Assembly: GCA_963667005.1 (NCBI GenBank) | Contig: OY762937.1 | Location: 2,170,001-2,234,000, forward strand | DNA: 64,000 nt | Direction of reading: 5' to 3' | From: G963662605 sp963667005 | GTDB lineage: Bacteria > Bacteroidota > Ignavibacteria > Ignavibacteriales > Ignavibacteriaceae | In this document: positions 16,981-27,081 of the stretch, one piece after another | How positions within the stretch are numbered: the first letter of the stretch is position 1 | Layout of the letters: each line of letters begins with the position of its first letter | Program-made: the position numbers and the translations under genes | Notes under the pieces: generated by a model | Told to the model about the DNA's origin: nothing | The model's database searches: none | What the model saw: the letters and a program-made list of their open reading frames with translations, nothing else

Positions 16981-18108
16981 ATGAAAAACTTGCTAAAACG
17001 TTACGGTCTGGTGGTTTTTTGTGTGCTCGCTTTAACTAATACCGGATATTCTCAGGTGGATCTGTATTTAGATAGTATCAACGTGTATGTTAGCGAATAC
17101 AGCAAGCTTTCTTTGTATTCTATGCCGGATACAATTCGACAGCTTGCACGGCTCGACCTCATGGTGGGAACAGGTATCGATTCTGTTTTCGATGAAAGAA
17201 GAGATATGGATATCGAAGATTCTACCGTGCTCAAAACAAACACGGGTATCGGCGATTATGAAATCTATGGCGCATATAATAACAACTATTCCGGATTACC
17301 GCCTACTGTAATGGTAAGACAATCCGTTTATTGCTGGCAGCATAAAAACTTTATTATAATTAAAGCTAAGGTCGTTAGCAGGGAAGATGTACCGATTAAC
17401 CAAATATTCGGGCTGGAACTTATTCCTGAACTGGAAGGAACATACGCGGGCAATGATACTTTTAAGGTTGACAAAACAACGGGTATCTTCAGCAATCGGA
17501 AAACCGCGTCACTGGGCTATAAATTTCTGAATGCTCCACTTACTTCCGTTGGGGCTTTCATGTGGAATTCGACCTACTCAAAGAGCGATACTGTTTTCTG
17601 GAATTATATGTCGAGCAGTAAAATCGATACCTCGTTTATTACCGATCCTAATGACCCCGCCGTAGATGACCCGGTTATCATTGCCGCAGTTTCTGCTAAA
17701 ACTCTCGCTGACCTTGATTCGACAGTATATTATGTTGCCGTTGCATTCGGAGAAACATATGATAAAATGTTATATAACATGAATCTTGCTGAAAAACAAT
17801 ACAGTCAGATAGCCGCTATAAAAGAAATACCAGGTGTTGCACCGAAAGGTTATAACTTGTCGGCAAACTATCCGAATCCTTTTAACCCGTCAACAAAGAT
17901 TTCATTCAGCATTCCCCGTTCGGAAAATGTAACCTTAAAAATTTACGACATGATGGGTAAGGAAATTACAACCCTGATAGATAAACAGATGAATACCGGT
18001 TCCTACACCGTTGATTTTAACGCAGGCAATCTTGCCAGCGGTGTGTATCTCTATCGCTTACAGTCAGGTTCATTTGTCCAGACAAGACAGATGGTATTAG
18101 TTAAGTAA
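16981..18108 (+). CDS. T9SS-sorted surface protein of unknown function
   Basis: The 375-residue protein carries a signal peptide (MKNLLKRYGLVVFCVLALTNTGYSQ). Its C-terminal domain (about residues 295-375) is a type IX secretion sorting domain: NYPNPFNPSTKISFSIP, then VTLKIYDMMGKEITTL, GSYTVDFNA and LASGVYLYRLQSG. The middle part (25-290) is beta-rich and matches no family I recognise. Such proteins are exported across the outer membrane and then anchored or released. Its position in the peptide-utilisation gene set suggests a surface binding or auxiliary factor. The spacer after it holds a palindromic repeat. Confidence 0.85.
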   Translation: MKNLLKRYGLVVFCVLALTNTGYSQVDLYLDSINVYVSEYSKLSLYSMPDTIRQLARLDLMVGTGIDSVFDERRDMDIEDSTVLKTNTGIGDYEIYGAYNNNYSGLPPTVMVRQSVYCWQHKNFIIIKAKVVSREDVPINQIFGLELIPELEGTYAGNDTFKVDKTTGIFSNRKTASLGYKFLNAPLTSVGAFMWNSTYSKSDTVFWNYMSSSKIDTSFITDPNDPAVDDPVIIAAVSAKTLADLDSTVYYVAVAFGETYDKMLYNMNLAEKQYSQIAAIKEIPGVAPKGYNLSANYPNPFNPSTKISFSIPRSENVTLKIYDMMGKEITTLIDKQMNTGSYTVDFNAGNLASGVYLYRLQSGSFVQTRQMVLVK

Positions 18109-18129
18109 GAAAATACATTGCAGCAGTTT

Positions 18130-18224
18130 AATGAACTCACCCCCTTCCCCTCTCTTGTTAAGAGAGGGGAGAGCCGTAGGATATAGAATATTAGAAAAGA
18201 TAGTTGGCGGGGGGCGAGTTCATT
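18130..18224. repeat. Nested inverted repeat (REP-like)
   Basis: An outer pair AATGAACTCACCCCC (18130-18144) and GGGGGCGAGTTCATT (18210-18224) surrounds an inner hairpin CCCCTCTCTT / AAGAGAGGGG (18147-18169). The outer arms match at 14 of 15 positions. The element sits between the T9SS-sorted protein and the regulator gene and could terminate or protect the upstream transcript, but lacks a T tail. It belongs to a repeat type different from the other three arrays in the window. Confidence 0.72.
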
Positions 18225-18363
18225 GTTAGTTACATAAGGTTACATCCGGCCTCGTTATAAATGTGCGAGACGATAATGTGGAGCTTGAGATAATATGCCG
18301 ATGGACTAACGAGATACGAAGTACATTTTTACCGAAGGAAACATCAACTTTACGTGTGGAAAC

Positions 18364-19224
18364 ATGACACAATACAAAGATATTAAAGACAGAATACAAA
18401 AGAACTTTGAAAGCCTGCCTAAAAACCAAAGACAAGTAGCAGGGTATTTTCTGGATAATTTTGATAAGATACCCTTCCTGAACGTCAGGGATATTTCGAA
18501 AGCAAGCGGATCGAGCGTTGCCTCTGTTGTCCGATTTGCGCAGGGCATAGGTTTCACCGGTTATAGCGAACTGAGGGAAGCGATTTCCGGTTCTCTGCAA
18601 AATCAACTGAATTCGCTCCGGAATATTTCTTTGTTTGAACAGAAAAAAGCAGAAAAAGATATTTTGAACACCATTGCAAATCTCGGTATGAAGAACATTA
18701 CCGATACACTGCAATCCATAGACCGTGACTCATTTGATGCGGCAGTTGATCTTATACTGAAAGCGGGTAGAGTATATACCGGCGGATTAGGTGTTTCTCA
18801 CATTGTCGCGGAGTTTCTGGCGTATGAACTTGCTCAGGTTGCCATTGACGCTCAGGCGTGCATGAATAATGCATTACCTTTTGCCGAGCAGGTACCGTTG
18901 ATGAAGCCCAAAGACGTGCTAGTGCTCTTTTCATTTCCGCCGTATTCAACAGATACCATTGAGCTTGCCAAGATGGCATCGGAAAAGAAAATACCGGTCA
19001 TCGCGGTGACGGATAAGGAAGTGGCGCCGATAGTATTCTTCTCAAAATTGCATTTAATCATTCACAGCGAGAATATGTTATTCACCAATTCACTGACGGC
19101 ACTTTCCGTACTTATCAACGGATTGGCAACAGCCATCGCGATTAAAAACCAGTCAAAGACTAAAACACTGCAGAAGGCTACGTCGGATATATTAGAAACG
19201 TACAAAAAAACTGTAAACTATTAA
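18364..19224 (+). CDS. MurR/RpiR family transcriptional regulator
   Basis: The 286-residue protein has an N-terminal HTH of the RpiR type (residues 1-77, FESLPKNQRQVAGYFLDN, VRDISKASGSSVASVVRFA and GYSELREAI). A C-terminal SIS sugar-isomerase domain spans about 115-255 (GRVYTGGLGVSHIVAEFLAYEL and DVLVLFSFPPYSTDTIELA). Members sense phosphorylated sugars or related metabolites. In this position, directly before the TonB receptor, it is the probable local regulator of the uptake genes. Upstream of it lies the REP-like repeat. The regulated ligand cannot be read from the sequence; an amino sugar or muropeptide-type effector is possible. Confidence 0.88.
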   Translation: MTQYKDIKDRIQKNFESLPKNQRQVAGYFLDNFDKIPFLNVRDISKASGSSVASVVRFAQGIGFTGYSELREAISGSLQNQLNSLRNISLFEQKKAEKDILNTIANLGMKNITDTLQSIDRDSFDAAVDLILKAGRVYTGGLGVSHIVAEFLAYELAQVAIDAQACMNNALPFAEQVPLMKPKDVLVLFSFPPYSTDTIELAKMASEKKIPVIAVTDKEVAPIVFFSKLHLIIHSENMLFTNSLTALSVLINGLATAIAIKNQSKTKTLQKATSDILETYKKTVNY

Positions 19225-19262
19225 CCGGCTATGTGTTTTCCATCCGGTTTATTGGAGTTATC

Positions 19263-21716
19263 ATGAAAAAGCTTTTATTGGGAATATTGTTTATTCAAAT
19301 CAGCGTTTTCGCCGGTGTAACCGGTAAACTCGTCGGTAAAATAACGGATAAACGAACCGGGGAGCCGATGGCTGGTGCCACCATTACATTGGAAGGCACC
19401 AAATTAGGTGCGGTCTCGGATTATGATGGTAATTATATCATCGTCAATATTCCGCCACGCAGTTATACTGCAAAGGTTAGCTTCATCGGCTACGAAACAA
19501 CGATTGTCGAGCATGTTAAAATAATCGTTGACCAGACGACACAATTATCCATTGAGATATCGTCCAAGTCACTGCAGGTGGATGAGGTTGTTGTTACGGC
19601 GAAAGCAAGCATGATACACAAGGATTTGACCAGCAGTATTTCAGTCGTATCAAGAGACCAGATAGATGCGCTTCCTGTTATTAATTTTACCGAGCTATTA
19701 TCATTACAGGCAGGTGTTGTCGGAAGCGGGTCCGATTTGCATGTACGTGGCGGCCGTTCAAATGAGGTTTCCTATATGGTTGACGGTATGCTGGTAAAAG
19801 ATCCACTGCTTGGTGGTTTGGCGACTTCTATTAATAAAGATGCTATTCAGGAAATGAGTCTGCTCAGCGGAACATTTAACGCCGAGTATGGTGACGCGTT
19901 GAGCGGCGTTGTTAACGTTGTAACCCGTGACGGTACGGATGAATTTACCGGCAAGCTTGAAGCCTCAACAAGCGAGTTTGGCGTGGAAGAATACAAGCGT
20001 CTGCATAAGAATAATGTCATTGGCGCTTTAAGCGGTCCCGTGCTTACCGAAAAAATAAACTTCTTTGTGTCCGGCGAAGTAAATAATGAAGGCAGCTATT
20101 TACCTTTCGGTTATGACAAATCCGCGACCGTGTTCGGCAAACTCAGCAGTACGTTGATACCGAATTTGAAAATCGTTCTTTCCAATAGAGGAAGTAAAGA
20201 ACACTATCAGAATTATGACCACTCATTCAAATATATATCAGACCAGTATCTGCATGCACGCAGAGACAGCTGGCAATCAACACTATCATTTACCCACACG
20301 GTAGCAAAAAACTTTTACTACGACCTGCGTTTCTCATATTTTAATCAGGGTTATTATTCCGGATTAGATAAAGACACCTCTCAATATATCTCCTCATCGG
20401 ATTGGACTTACATTGCCGATGCCGGGACAGGGCTGGAGTTTTACAGTAAAGCCGACCCTCAGGAAATTACCGACAGCAGAACAGCGTCAGGCGACGTGAA
20501 ATTGGATGCGTTGTGGCAGATAGGAAATATCAACGAGGTGAAATTCGGCGGATATTATAAGAAAAATTGGCTTCGGTATTTCTACGTGTATGATCCGAAA
20601 AGAAATTATCCCTATATGGATAATTATCACGCGACACCGTATGAAGCTTCTTCATATGTACAGGATAAAATCGAATTACCTATGCTCGTTATCAATGTCG
20701 GACTGCGCTTTGATTACATGAATGCTAATGTGAAGTTCCGTTCAAATCCGCTGGATACTACATCAGCTGTTACGGTAAAGTCTCGTTCCCAAATATCACC
20801 CCGTATCGGTATTGCACATCCTATTTCCGACAGGACAAAATTGCATTTCGCGTATGGACACTTTTTCCAGAATCCCGCTTTCAGATATTTGTACGAGAAT
20901 CATCAGTACGATCTGAATGTGAAAGAGCCGATATTCGGGCAGGCAAATCTGGATGCTGAACGTACCGTTGCATATGAAGTCGGTATATCTCATCAATTCA
21001 GTGATCGTATTGCTATGGACGTAACGGCATATTATAAAGATATTACCGGACTGCTGGGGACACGTTATTATTATCCCTACGTTGACGGAAGATATACCGG
21101 TTACACGTTATACGTCAACGAAGCCTATGCAAACAGCCGTGGATTTGAGGTTAATCTTACCATACGCCCTGACAGCTATTTCTCCGGTGGTATTACCTAC
21201 ACGTATTCCGTTGCAAAGGGTAGTGCTTCGTCGGAAGAAGAAAATTATCCGGGTACGCAGGCATCAACACAATTATATTATCTTGATTTTGATCAGACGC
21301 ATGTATTCAATGCATATTGCACTTTCACCATTCCCGCTAAAGAAGGCCCAAAACTGTTTGGTGCATATATGCTTGATAACATGGATATCAGCCTTATTTT
21401 CAAAGCAAACACAGGCTACCCGTATTCACCGGGCGGCAGGGACGCCGGCCTGGTAATAAAAAATTCATTGCGCGAACCAGCCGAGAGTACCTTGGATGCA
21501 ATGATCGGCAAAGAAATCCCTATTGTCGGCAAACTTCGTATGCGGATATTTGCTGAAATTCTCAATCTGTTAAACACGAAGAATATCGTACATGTTTACT
21601 CGGATACCGGCTTGCCCGACTATACAGAGGGAAGTTATTCACAGGAATACATGCGCGATCCGTCGAACTATGGTGCCCCGCGCTCAATACGTATCGGTAC
21701 TTCAATTAAGTTTTGA
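19263..21716 (+). CDS. TonB-dependent receptor with carboxypeptidase-regulatory-like domain
   Basis: The ATG at 19263, preceded by GGAG, gives a clean signal peptide (MKKLLLGILFIQISVFAG); an upstream in-frame start at 19233 is less likely. The mature protein begins with a carboxypeptidase D regulatory-like domain (about residues 20-95, GKITDKRTGEPMAGATITLE). The plug follows (about 105-220, TSSISVVSRDQIDALPV and LHVRGGRSNEVSYMVDGM), and then a 22-strand-type outer-membrane barrel ending in aromatic-rich SIRIGTSIKF. Length (817 aa) is usual. TonB receptors of this architecture import peptides, glycans or chelates. It forms a tight trio with the next two genes (spacing 18 and 40 bp). Confidence 0.9.
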   Translation: MKKLLLGILFIQISVFAGVTGKLVGKITDKRTGEPMAGATITLEGTKLGAVSDYDGNYIIVNIPPRSYTAKVSFIGYETTIVEHVKIIVDQTTQLSIEISSKSLQVDEVVVTAKASMIHKDLTSSISVVSRDQIDALPVINFTELLSLQAGVVGSGSDLHVRGGRSNEVSYMVDGMLVKDPLLGGLATSINKDAIQEMSLLSGTFNAEYGDALSGVVNVVTRDGTDEFTGKLEASTSEFGVEEYKRLHKNNVIGALSGPVLTEKINFFVSGEVNNEGSYLPFGYDKSATVFGKLSSTLIPNLKIVLSNRGSKEHYQNYDHSFKYISDQYLHARRDSWQSTLSFTHTVAKNFYYDLRFSYFNQGYYSGLDKDTSQYISSSDWTYIADAGTGLEFYSKADPQEITDSRTASGDVKLDALWQIGNINEVKFGGYYKKNWLRYFYVYDPKRNYPYMDNYHATPYEASSYVQDKIELPMLVINVGLRFDYMNANVKFRSNPLDTTSAVTVKSRSQISPRIGIAHPISDRTKLHFAYGHFFQNPAFRYLYENHQYDLNVKEPIFGQANLDAERTVAYEVGISHQFSDRIAMDVTAYYKDITGLLGTRYYYPYVDGRYTGYTLYVNEAYANSRGFEVNLTIRPDSYFSGGITYTYSVAKGSASSEEENYPGTQASTQLYYLDFDQTHVFNAYCTFTIPAKEGPKLFGAYMLDNMDISLIFKANTGYPYSPGGRDAGLVIKNSLREPAESTLDAMIGKEIPIVGKLRMRIFAEILNLLNTKNIVHVYSDTGLPDYTEGSYSQEYMRDPSNYGAPRSIRIGTSIKF

Positions 21717-21734
21717 ATAAAATAAAGTAATAGT

Positions 21735-24482
21735 ATGAAGCGAATTTCTATTTATATAACAGCCGTTTTGATATGTACTTCCATGCTGCTGCCTCAGAGC
21801 AAAGAAAAAGACAGCAGGGAGAGTCTAAAGAAAGTCTCCGGTATTACCGACCGGGCAGCCGGTACGCATAATGCCAGTAACATCGGATTATTTTTTGAAA
21901 ACCGCGGTAAGCTATATCCGCATTCGTTAACGCAGGGACCCAGCGGTGAGTATCCTATCAATAGCGGATTCAACTACATCTATCGTTTGAATCCGATGAT
22001 TGCATTTCCGAATAACGTTATTCAGTGCCGGTTTACGACGGATGAAGAATGGGAAGCAGCAGCAGGATATAATAATAAGGATTCTGCGATGATTGCTTTT
22101 AGCGATAAATCATATACCTGGCCTGCAAGCGGCTGGCCGGTGAAAGATGCTTCCGGTAATCCGGTCGTCAAGTCAGATCAGGACAGTTATTGCGTGTATA
22201 ATGACAGCGCGAATACGAAGCAAGTTATGGGCATTCAGGTAAATCAGACCGGCTACGCCTACGGCATTTCATTCGCCAAGAATATGATCTTCTTCAAATA
22301 CGACGTTATTAATAAAAGTCAAAATACCTATAATGGAATGTACTTCAACATGTATGTTGACCTTGACGTAGGTGATGCAAGCGGCGGTGCACAAGAATTT
22401 AAAGATGATAAATGGGGACTTGATACAACTCGCAACATGGCATACATGTATGATTCCAAAGGCTTTTCAACCGACTGGAATTCAAAGACCGGTTACATGG
22501 GCGTTTCGTTCATTAAAACACCCCTGGTTGGCGGAAAAGAATTAGGCATGACCGACAGTCATTATATGGTTTATAATAATGATGTTGATGTAGATACTAT
22601 TCAATATGGCGTTATATCCAGCAGCAGTTCATTATATAATTCTTCGCTGAGCAGTATGTATTTTCATGTCCCCTCAAGCCAGAATATTCATTTTGATGAT
22701 CCTTCAACTATTGCTTCCTCCGGAGGGGATTTGCTTTATAATGCCGGGTCGGGTCCATATACCATTAAGCCGAATGACACACTATCATTTTATGTGGCAC
22801 TTATAGCAGGCGACGATCTGGCAGGCCTTCAGGATGCCCAGTTACAGGCGCAGAAAACTTGTGCTGCAAATTTTGAACTTCCCAAAGCACCGAACCGTCC
22901 GGCTCTGGGCGGCTCTGCCGGTAATAAGAAGGCAATCTTGTATTGGGATAATTCTTCCGAACTTTCTGTTGATGCATTCAGTGGTGAAACTGATTTTGAA
23001 GGCTATAGAGTTTATAAAAGTAAGGATAGAGGACTGACTTGGGAAAAACTTGCTGATTACGATGTCGTCAACAGTATCGGAAGCAATACCGGACTGCAAT
23101 ATACTCTTATCGATACGGCAGTCATCAACGGTATAGAATACTGGTATTCGATAACGGCTTATGATCGCGGATCGGCTGATGTTTCGAGCCTCGAAAGTGC
23201 TATCGGTACAAATCTACAGGTGAAAAATACCGTTTCGATTACGCCTCGTTCGGACGCAATCGGCAGAGATCCTGTTTCGACAGCATCTGTCACTCATTAC
23301 GGAACAGGCACCTCCAATTACACGCTGGCGGTTGATCCGATTGATAGCGACTCATTGGCCGGAAATTCATATAACGCGGGCTTCTCATACGTTATTAAAA
23401 AAGAGCAGGGAAACTTAAAAACAACAGTTACTATGACCATAACCGATACCGCGTCATTGAAACCGTACAAGTATGGTTTTGAATTTAAGAGTGCAACCTC
23501 GATTGATGTTGTTAACCTGACAACAGGTGCCACGATCGGGAAAGCGGGTTCAAATTATCCGACCGGCGGCAGAACCTTCACCTTTTCATCCGAGGGTTTC
23601 AACGTGAAATTTACCGATGCTTCAACTGCTACGGCTGATGAACGTCCCGAAACCGGAGATTTTGTTACGATTAGCTTCTCGGTTAATGTGGTGAAAAACA
23701 ACTCCGATACAATTGCTGCCGCAAGGCCTATCGCCATCGGGCAAAAATTGGCGCTGACCGACGGTGTCCTTTTTACATTAACGCCTCCTGAATTAATCAA
23801 AGATGTATCACGCGTCGGCGGTACGGAAAACATCAATGTTGCATTTTCCGTTTCCAACATAGCTTCTATCATAAATCAAACGTACATTGTATCTACAACC
23901 GGTTACGGCATTAATGGTGCGGGGGAGGGATTTGTGAAGCTTTCCGTAAAGAGCGCCGCTGGTGATTCAATCACGACGGCTGATTCGGTATATAATCAGG
24001 GCACCATTTCGTTTAAAGGTCTTACCGGTTTGGTTACTTTCAATGCTAAGAAACCGCCGCAGTCATCCAATATGTTCTCAGTCGAAACGGTAAAACCGGT
24101 TTTGCCCGGTATTCGTGATAAATATGCCTTTACCATTCAGGGTTCAAAGATTGATAAAGCTAAACAAAAAAGTTCTATGAATAAAATCCGGGTTGTTCCG
24201 AATCCATATGTCGTTTCTTCAAAGTATGAAACCGAACTCGGTGAATTACGTCTGGAACCTCTTCGCCAGATTCAATTTACCAACTTGCCTGCTGAATGTA
24301 CGATTTACATATTTACCGTAGCAGCAGATTTGGTAAAAACGCTGCATCATAGTTCCAATAACGGAACAGAAGTTTGGGATTTGCGGACTGAAAGCGGCAG
24401 GGAAATTGCTCCCGGAGTATATATCTACTCGGTAAAAAGTCAGGATATGCAGTACACTGAAAGATTCGCGGTAATTAAGTAA
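21735..24482 (+). CDS. Large exported protein with Fn3-like and FlgD/T9SS-like C-terminal regions
   Basis: The 915-residue protein starts with a signal peptide (MKRISIYITAVLICTSMLLPQ). A fibronectin-type-III-like segment is visible at about residues 385-490 (ILYWDNSSE, EGYRVYKSKDRGLTWEKLA, EYWYSITAYDRG). The last 100 residues (from about 815) read NKIRVVPNPYVVSS, RQIQFTNLPAECTIYIFT, LVKTLHH and GVYIYSVKS, which is the FlgD-Ig-like or T9SS-type carboxyl region seen in this group of bacteria. The central part is not recognised. Placement between the TonB receptor and a PorV-family gene points to a surface partner that binds substrate, or to a cargo of the PorV-type protein. Confidence 0.8.
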   Translation: MKRISIYITAVLICTSMLLPQSKEKDSRESLKKVSGITDRAAGTHNASNIGLFFENRGKLYPHSLTQGPSGEYPINSGFNYIYRLNPMIAFPNNVIQCRFTTDEEWEAAAGYNNKDSAMIAFSDKSYTWPASGWPVKDASGNPVVKSDQDSYCVYNDSANTKQVMGIQVNQTGYAYGISFAKNMIFFKYDVINKSQNTYNGMYFNMYVDLDVGDASGGAQEFKDDKWGLDTTRNMAYMYDSKGFSTDWNSKTGYMGVSFIKTPLVGGKELGMTDSHYMVYNNDVDVDTIQYGVISSSSSLYNSSLSSMYFHVPSSQNIHFDDPSTIASSGGDLLYNAGSGPYTIKPNDTLSFYVALIAGDDLAGLQDAQLQAQKTCAANFELPKAPNRPALGGSAGNKKAILYWDNSSELSVDAFSGETDFEGYRVYKSKDRGLTWEKLADYDVVNSIGSNTGLQYTLIDTAVINGIEYWYSITAYDRGSADVSSLESAIGTNLQVKNTVSITPRSDAIGRDPVSTASVTHYGTGTSNYTLAVDPIDSDSLAGNSYNAGFSYVIKKEQGNLKTTVTMTITDTASLKPYKYGFEFKSATSIDVVNLTTGATIGKAGSNYPTGGRTFTFSSEGFNVKFTDASTATADERPETGDFVTISFSVNVVKNNSDTIAAARPIAIGQKLALTDGVLFTLTPPELIKDVSRVGGTENINVAFSVSNIASIINQTYIVSTTGYGINGAGEGFVKLSVKSAAGDSITTADSVYNQGTISFKGLTGLVTFNAKKPPQSSNMFSVETVKPVLPGIRDKYAFTIQGSKIDKAKQKSSMNKIRVVPNPYVVSSKYETELGELRLEPLRQIQFTNLPAECTIYIFTVAADLVKTLHHSSNNGTEVWDLRTESGREIAPGVYIYSVKSQDMQYTERFAVIK

Positions 24483-24522
24483 GGGTATGAGCAATGATCA
24501 CTATAGATATCAGGAGTTTTTC

Positions 24523-25521
24523 ATGAATATAAATAAAAGCATTATTTGTATCATTCTTTTATCAGTCGCGGCGTTTGCTCAAAATCCGAATCTCGGCACA
24601 TCGGGAGCGCAGTTTCTGAAAATCCCGATGGGATCACGCGAATCGGGTATGGCAGGGGCCGTTACCGGCCTTGAAAGCGATGCTAGTTCGCTTTTCTGGA
24701 ATCCTGCCGGATTGGCAAAAGTTAAAAATGTTGACCTGCATTTCTCATACATGAAATGGTTCGGCTTGTTCGATGTAAACGCGGCAGCTGTTGCGTACAG
24801 CCTTGATGAATGGGGCGTTATCGGGGCAAGTGCCATCTCATTCGCGACAAGTAACATTGAAGTTACGAACGAAGAAAATCCGAACGGAACAGGTGAATAT
24901 TACGACGCTCAGGATGTTGCCATAGGAATTTCATACGCGAAATATCTGATGAATAATTTTAATGTCGGTATTACCGTTAAGTATGTCAATCAAAGCATCT
25001 GGCATGAAAGCGCTTCCGGCATTGCGTTTGATATCGGCACACAATATCATCTTGATTTCAGAAATCTGGTGATTGCCATGAGCATGACCAATTTCGGCAG
25101 CGACTTACAGCTTTCAGGCTCCGATCTTGATGTACGAGCTGAAGCTAATTCGAGTTATCCGGTTGCCCGTCAGGCCCCCGCAACTTTGAGAACAAGCGAT
25201 TATCCGCTTCCGTTAACATTTCAGGTCGGATTGGCATTTGATATATATCGCTCTGATTTTTTCAACGCTGTCGGTGCTGTTGACGCCGTGCATCCGAATG
25301 ACAATAAAGAGCGGGTAAATTTCGGTACTGAAATATCGGTCTATGACCGTTTCTTTCTCAGAGGCGGATACATCTATAACCACGATACACAGAACTTTGC
25401 TCTCGGCGCGGGTGTCAATATCCCCAGTGGGAGCACGTTGATTGATTTTTCATACGCGTACTCGAACTATGATATTCTTCCGTGTGTTCACAGAATTTCT
25501 ATCGGTTTGAAAATATTATAA
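24523..25521 (+). CDS. PorV/PorQ family outer-membrane protein
   Basis: The ATG at 24523 with AGGAG eight bases upstream is the best start (an in-frame start at 24487 lies before it). It gives a signal peptide (MNINKSIICIILLSVAAFAQ) and a 332-residue protein. The N-terminal signature GTSGAQFLKIPMGSRESGMAGA followed by DASSLFWNPAGLA is characteristic of PorV/PorQ (UPF0164) proteins, a FadL-like 14-strand outer-membrane barrel. PorV proteins recognise T9SS cargo signals or take part in their release. The neighbouring genes encode a T9SS-type tailed protein and a TonB receptor. The next gene begins only 20 bp after its stop. Confidence 0.85.
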   Translation: MNINKSIICIILLSVAAFAQNPNLGTSGAQFLKIPMGSRESGMAGAVTGLESDASSLFWNPAGLAKVKNVDLHFSYMKWFGLFDVNAAAVAYSLDEWGVIGASAISFATSNIEVTNEENPNGTGEYYDAQDVAIGISYAKYLMNNFNVGITVKYVNQSIWHESASGIAFDIGTQYHLDFRNLVIAMSMTNFGSDLQLSGSDLDVRAEANSSYPVARQAPATLRTSDYPLPLTFQVGLAFDIYRSDFFNAVGAVDAVHPNDNKERVNFGTEISVYDRFFLRGGYIYNHDTQNFALGAGVNIPSGSTLIDFSYAYSNYDILPCVHRISIGLKIL

Positions 25522-25541
25522 GCTTTATTACTGGATTTTTA

Positions 25542-27023
25542 ATGAAAAAGTTTTTTGGTTGTGTGCTGATACTTTCAACATTGACTTTGGCTCAACCGAC
25601 TCCTTTGGAGCAAAACGGGAATACGAAAATTACCTCGTATTCCGAGCTTGTCTCTTTTATAAAACAGCTTGACAGTTCTTCGTCGCTGATGAAAACTGAA
25701 GTTATTGCCCGTTCGGTTGAAGGCAGGGATATTTATGCTGCTTTGTTTTCAAAGAGCGGATTCGGTAAAGACCCGTCCAAAATCCGTGTGCTGATTTTTT
25801 GTCAGCAGCACGGCAACGAACAGGCAGGCAAGGAAGGCGGCATACTGCTGATACGCGAATTACTGAAACCGGAGAACAGGTATTTGTTTAACAAGGTTGA
25901 CCTCGCGATAATCCCGCAGATGAATCCCGACGGTGCGGAAAAAAACACGCGCCGGAACGGCGACGCGATGGATCTTAACCGGAATCACCTCATCCTAACC
26001 GAACCGGAAACGATCGGCTTGCATACATTCTTTGATAAGTATCTTTTCGAAGTCAGCATGGACGTTCACGAATACTATCCTTATGGCGATTCGTGGAAAG
26101 ACTTCGGTTATCGCTTGAATAACGATCTTGAAATCGGACTCACATCCAACATAAATGTTTCGGAGCGTATTCGCTCTCTTTCACGTAAAGAATATTTGCC
26201 CTATATCGAAAAATATCTCAGGGAACGAAACGTCAGCGTGTTCGAATACAGCCCGGGCGGTCCGCCGGAAGGCGATTATATCCGCCGCAGTACATTTGAT
26301 ATTAACGACGGTCGACAGAGTCTCGGCATTCAACATACATTCGCGTTTATTCAGGAAGGCCTGAACGGCACCGATGCCCTGGTTGATAATATCAAACACC
26401 GTGCGGAGTCGCAGATGACCGGTATGCGCGGCTTGATAGACTATGCCTACGCGAATGCAGCAAAAATTAAAAAACTTGTTTCAGAAGAACGCGCGATACT
26501 CCGGAAAGGCAATGCCGGTGAGAAAGTCGCGATACAACTCGATCACTTTCCCGACGGCTCTAAATTAGCACTGCCCCTGCTCTCTTACAAAACAGGCAGG
26601 GATACGGTGATAACCGTGAATAACTTCAGGCCCAGGGTGAAATCGCTCACTGATGTAACAAGGCCGAAAGGGTATCTTATTCCGGAAACTTGCACGGAAT
26701 TGACAGCATGGACGAAACGTCAGGGACTGACATTCTCCGAGTACAAAAAGAATGCGGCGGATACCTTTGAGCAGTATTATATTACACGGATAGATTCAAT
26801 GGATTTCGAAGGTGATACTATTATCAATCCCGAAGTGCAATTGAAAGAACTGCATAAGGAATTGCCGGCAGGTGAATATATCTATATTCCGACGGCGCAG
26901 CTAAAAAATAATTTAATTATTATCGCGCTTGAACCCAAATCCGAACTCGGATTAGTGACCTATAAACAATTTGAACACCTCCTGAAAAAAGGTGAAAACT
27001 ATCCGATACTAAGAATACCGTGA
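25542..27023 (+). CDS. Exported M14 family zinc carboxypeptidase
   Basis: The start at 25542 (MKKFFGCVLILSTLTLAQ) gives a signal peptide; an upstream in-frame start at 25482 overlaps the previous gene and is unlikely. The zinc ligands of family M14 are visible: His90 and Glu93 in QQHGNEQAG, and His176 in DVHEY. MNPDGAEKNTRRNGDAMDLNR holds the substrate-carboxylate Arg residues, and Glu272 (FIQEGLNG) is the probable general base. Residues after about 300 form an extra C-terminal domain. Secreted M14 enzymes trim C-terminal residues from peptides or act on gamma-D-Glu-mDAP bonds in peptidoglycan. With the S51 and M20 enzymes it makes a three-peptidase pathway. Confidence 0.88.
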   Translation: MKKFFGCVLILSTLTLAQPTPLEQNGNTKITSYSELVSFIKQLDSSSSLMKTEVIARSVEGRDIYAALFSKSGFGKDPSKIRVLIFCQQHGNEQAGKEGGILLIRELLKPENRYLFNKVDLAIIPQMNPDGAEKNTRRNGDAMDLNRNHLILTEPETIGLHTFFDKYLFEVSMDVHEYYPYGDSWKDFGYRLNNDLEIGLTSNINVSERIRSLSRKEYLPYIEKYLRERNVSVFEYSPGGPPEGDYIRRSTFDINDGRQSLGIQHTFAFIQEGLNGTDALVDNIKHRAESQMTGMRGLIDYAYANAAKIKKLVSEERAILRKGNAGEKVAIQLDHFPDGSKLALPLLSYKTGRDTVITVNNFRPRVKSLTDVTRPKGYLIPETCTELTAWTKRQGLTFSEYKKNAADTFEQYYITRIDSMDFEGDTIINPEVQLKELHKELPAGEYIYIPTAQLKNNLIIIALEPKSELGLVTYKQFEHLLKKGENYPILRIP

Positions 27024-27081
27024 TACAAATTGTGCAGATTATAATGCTGCTTTTTCGAATGTCTTTTTTTGTAATATAATT

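Noticed and set aside
18226..18714. Minus-strand open frame of 162 codons
   Set aside because: It is antisense to the RpiR regulator, which has clear HTH and SIS motifs.
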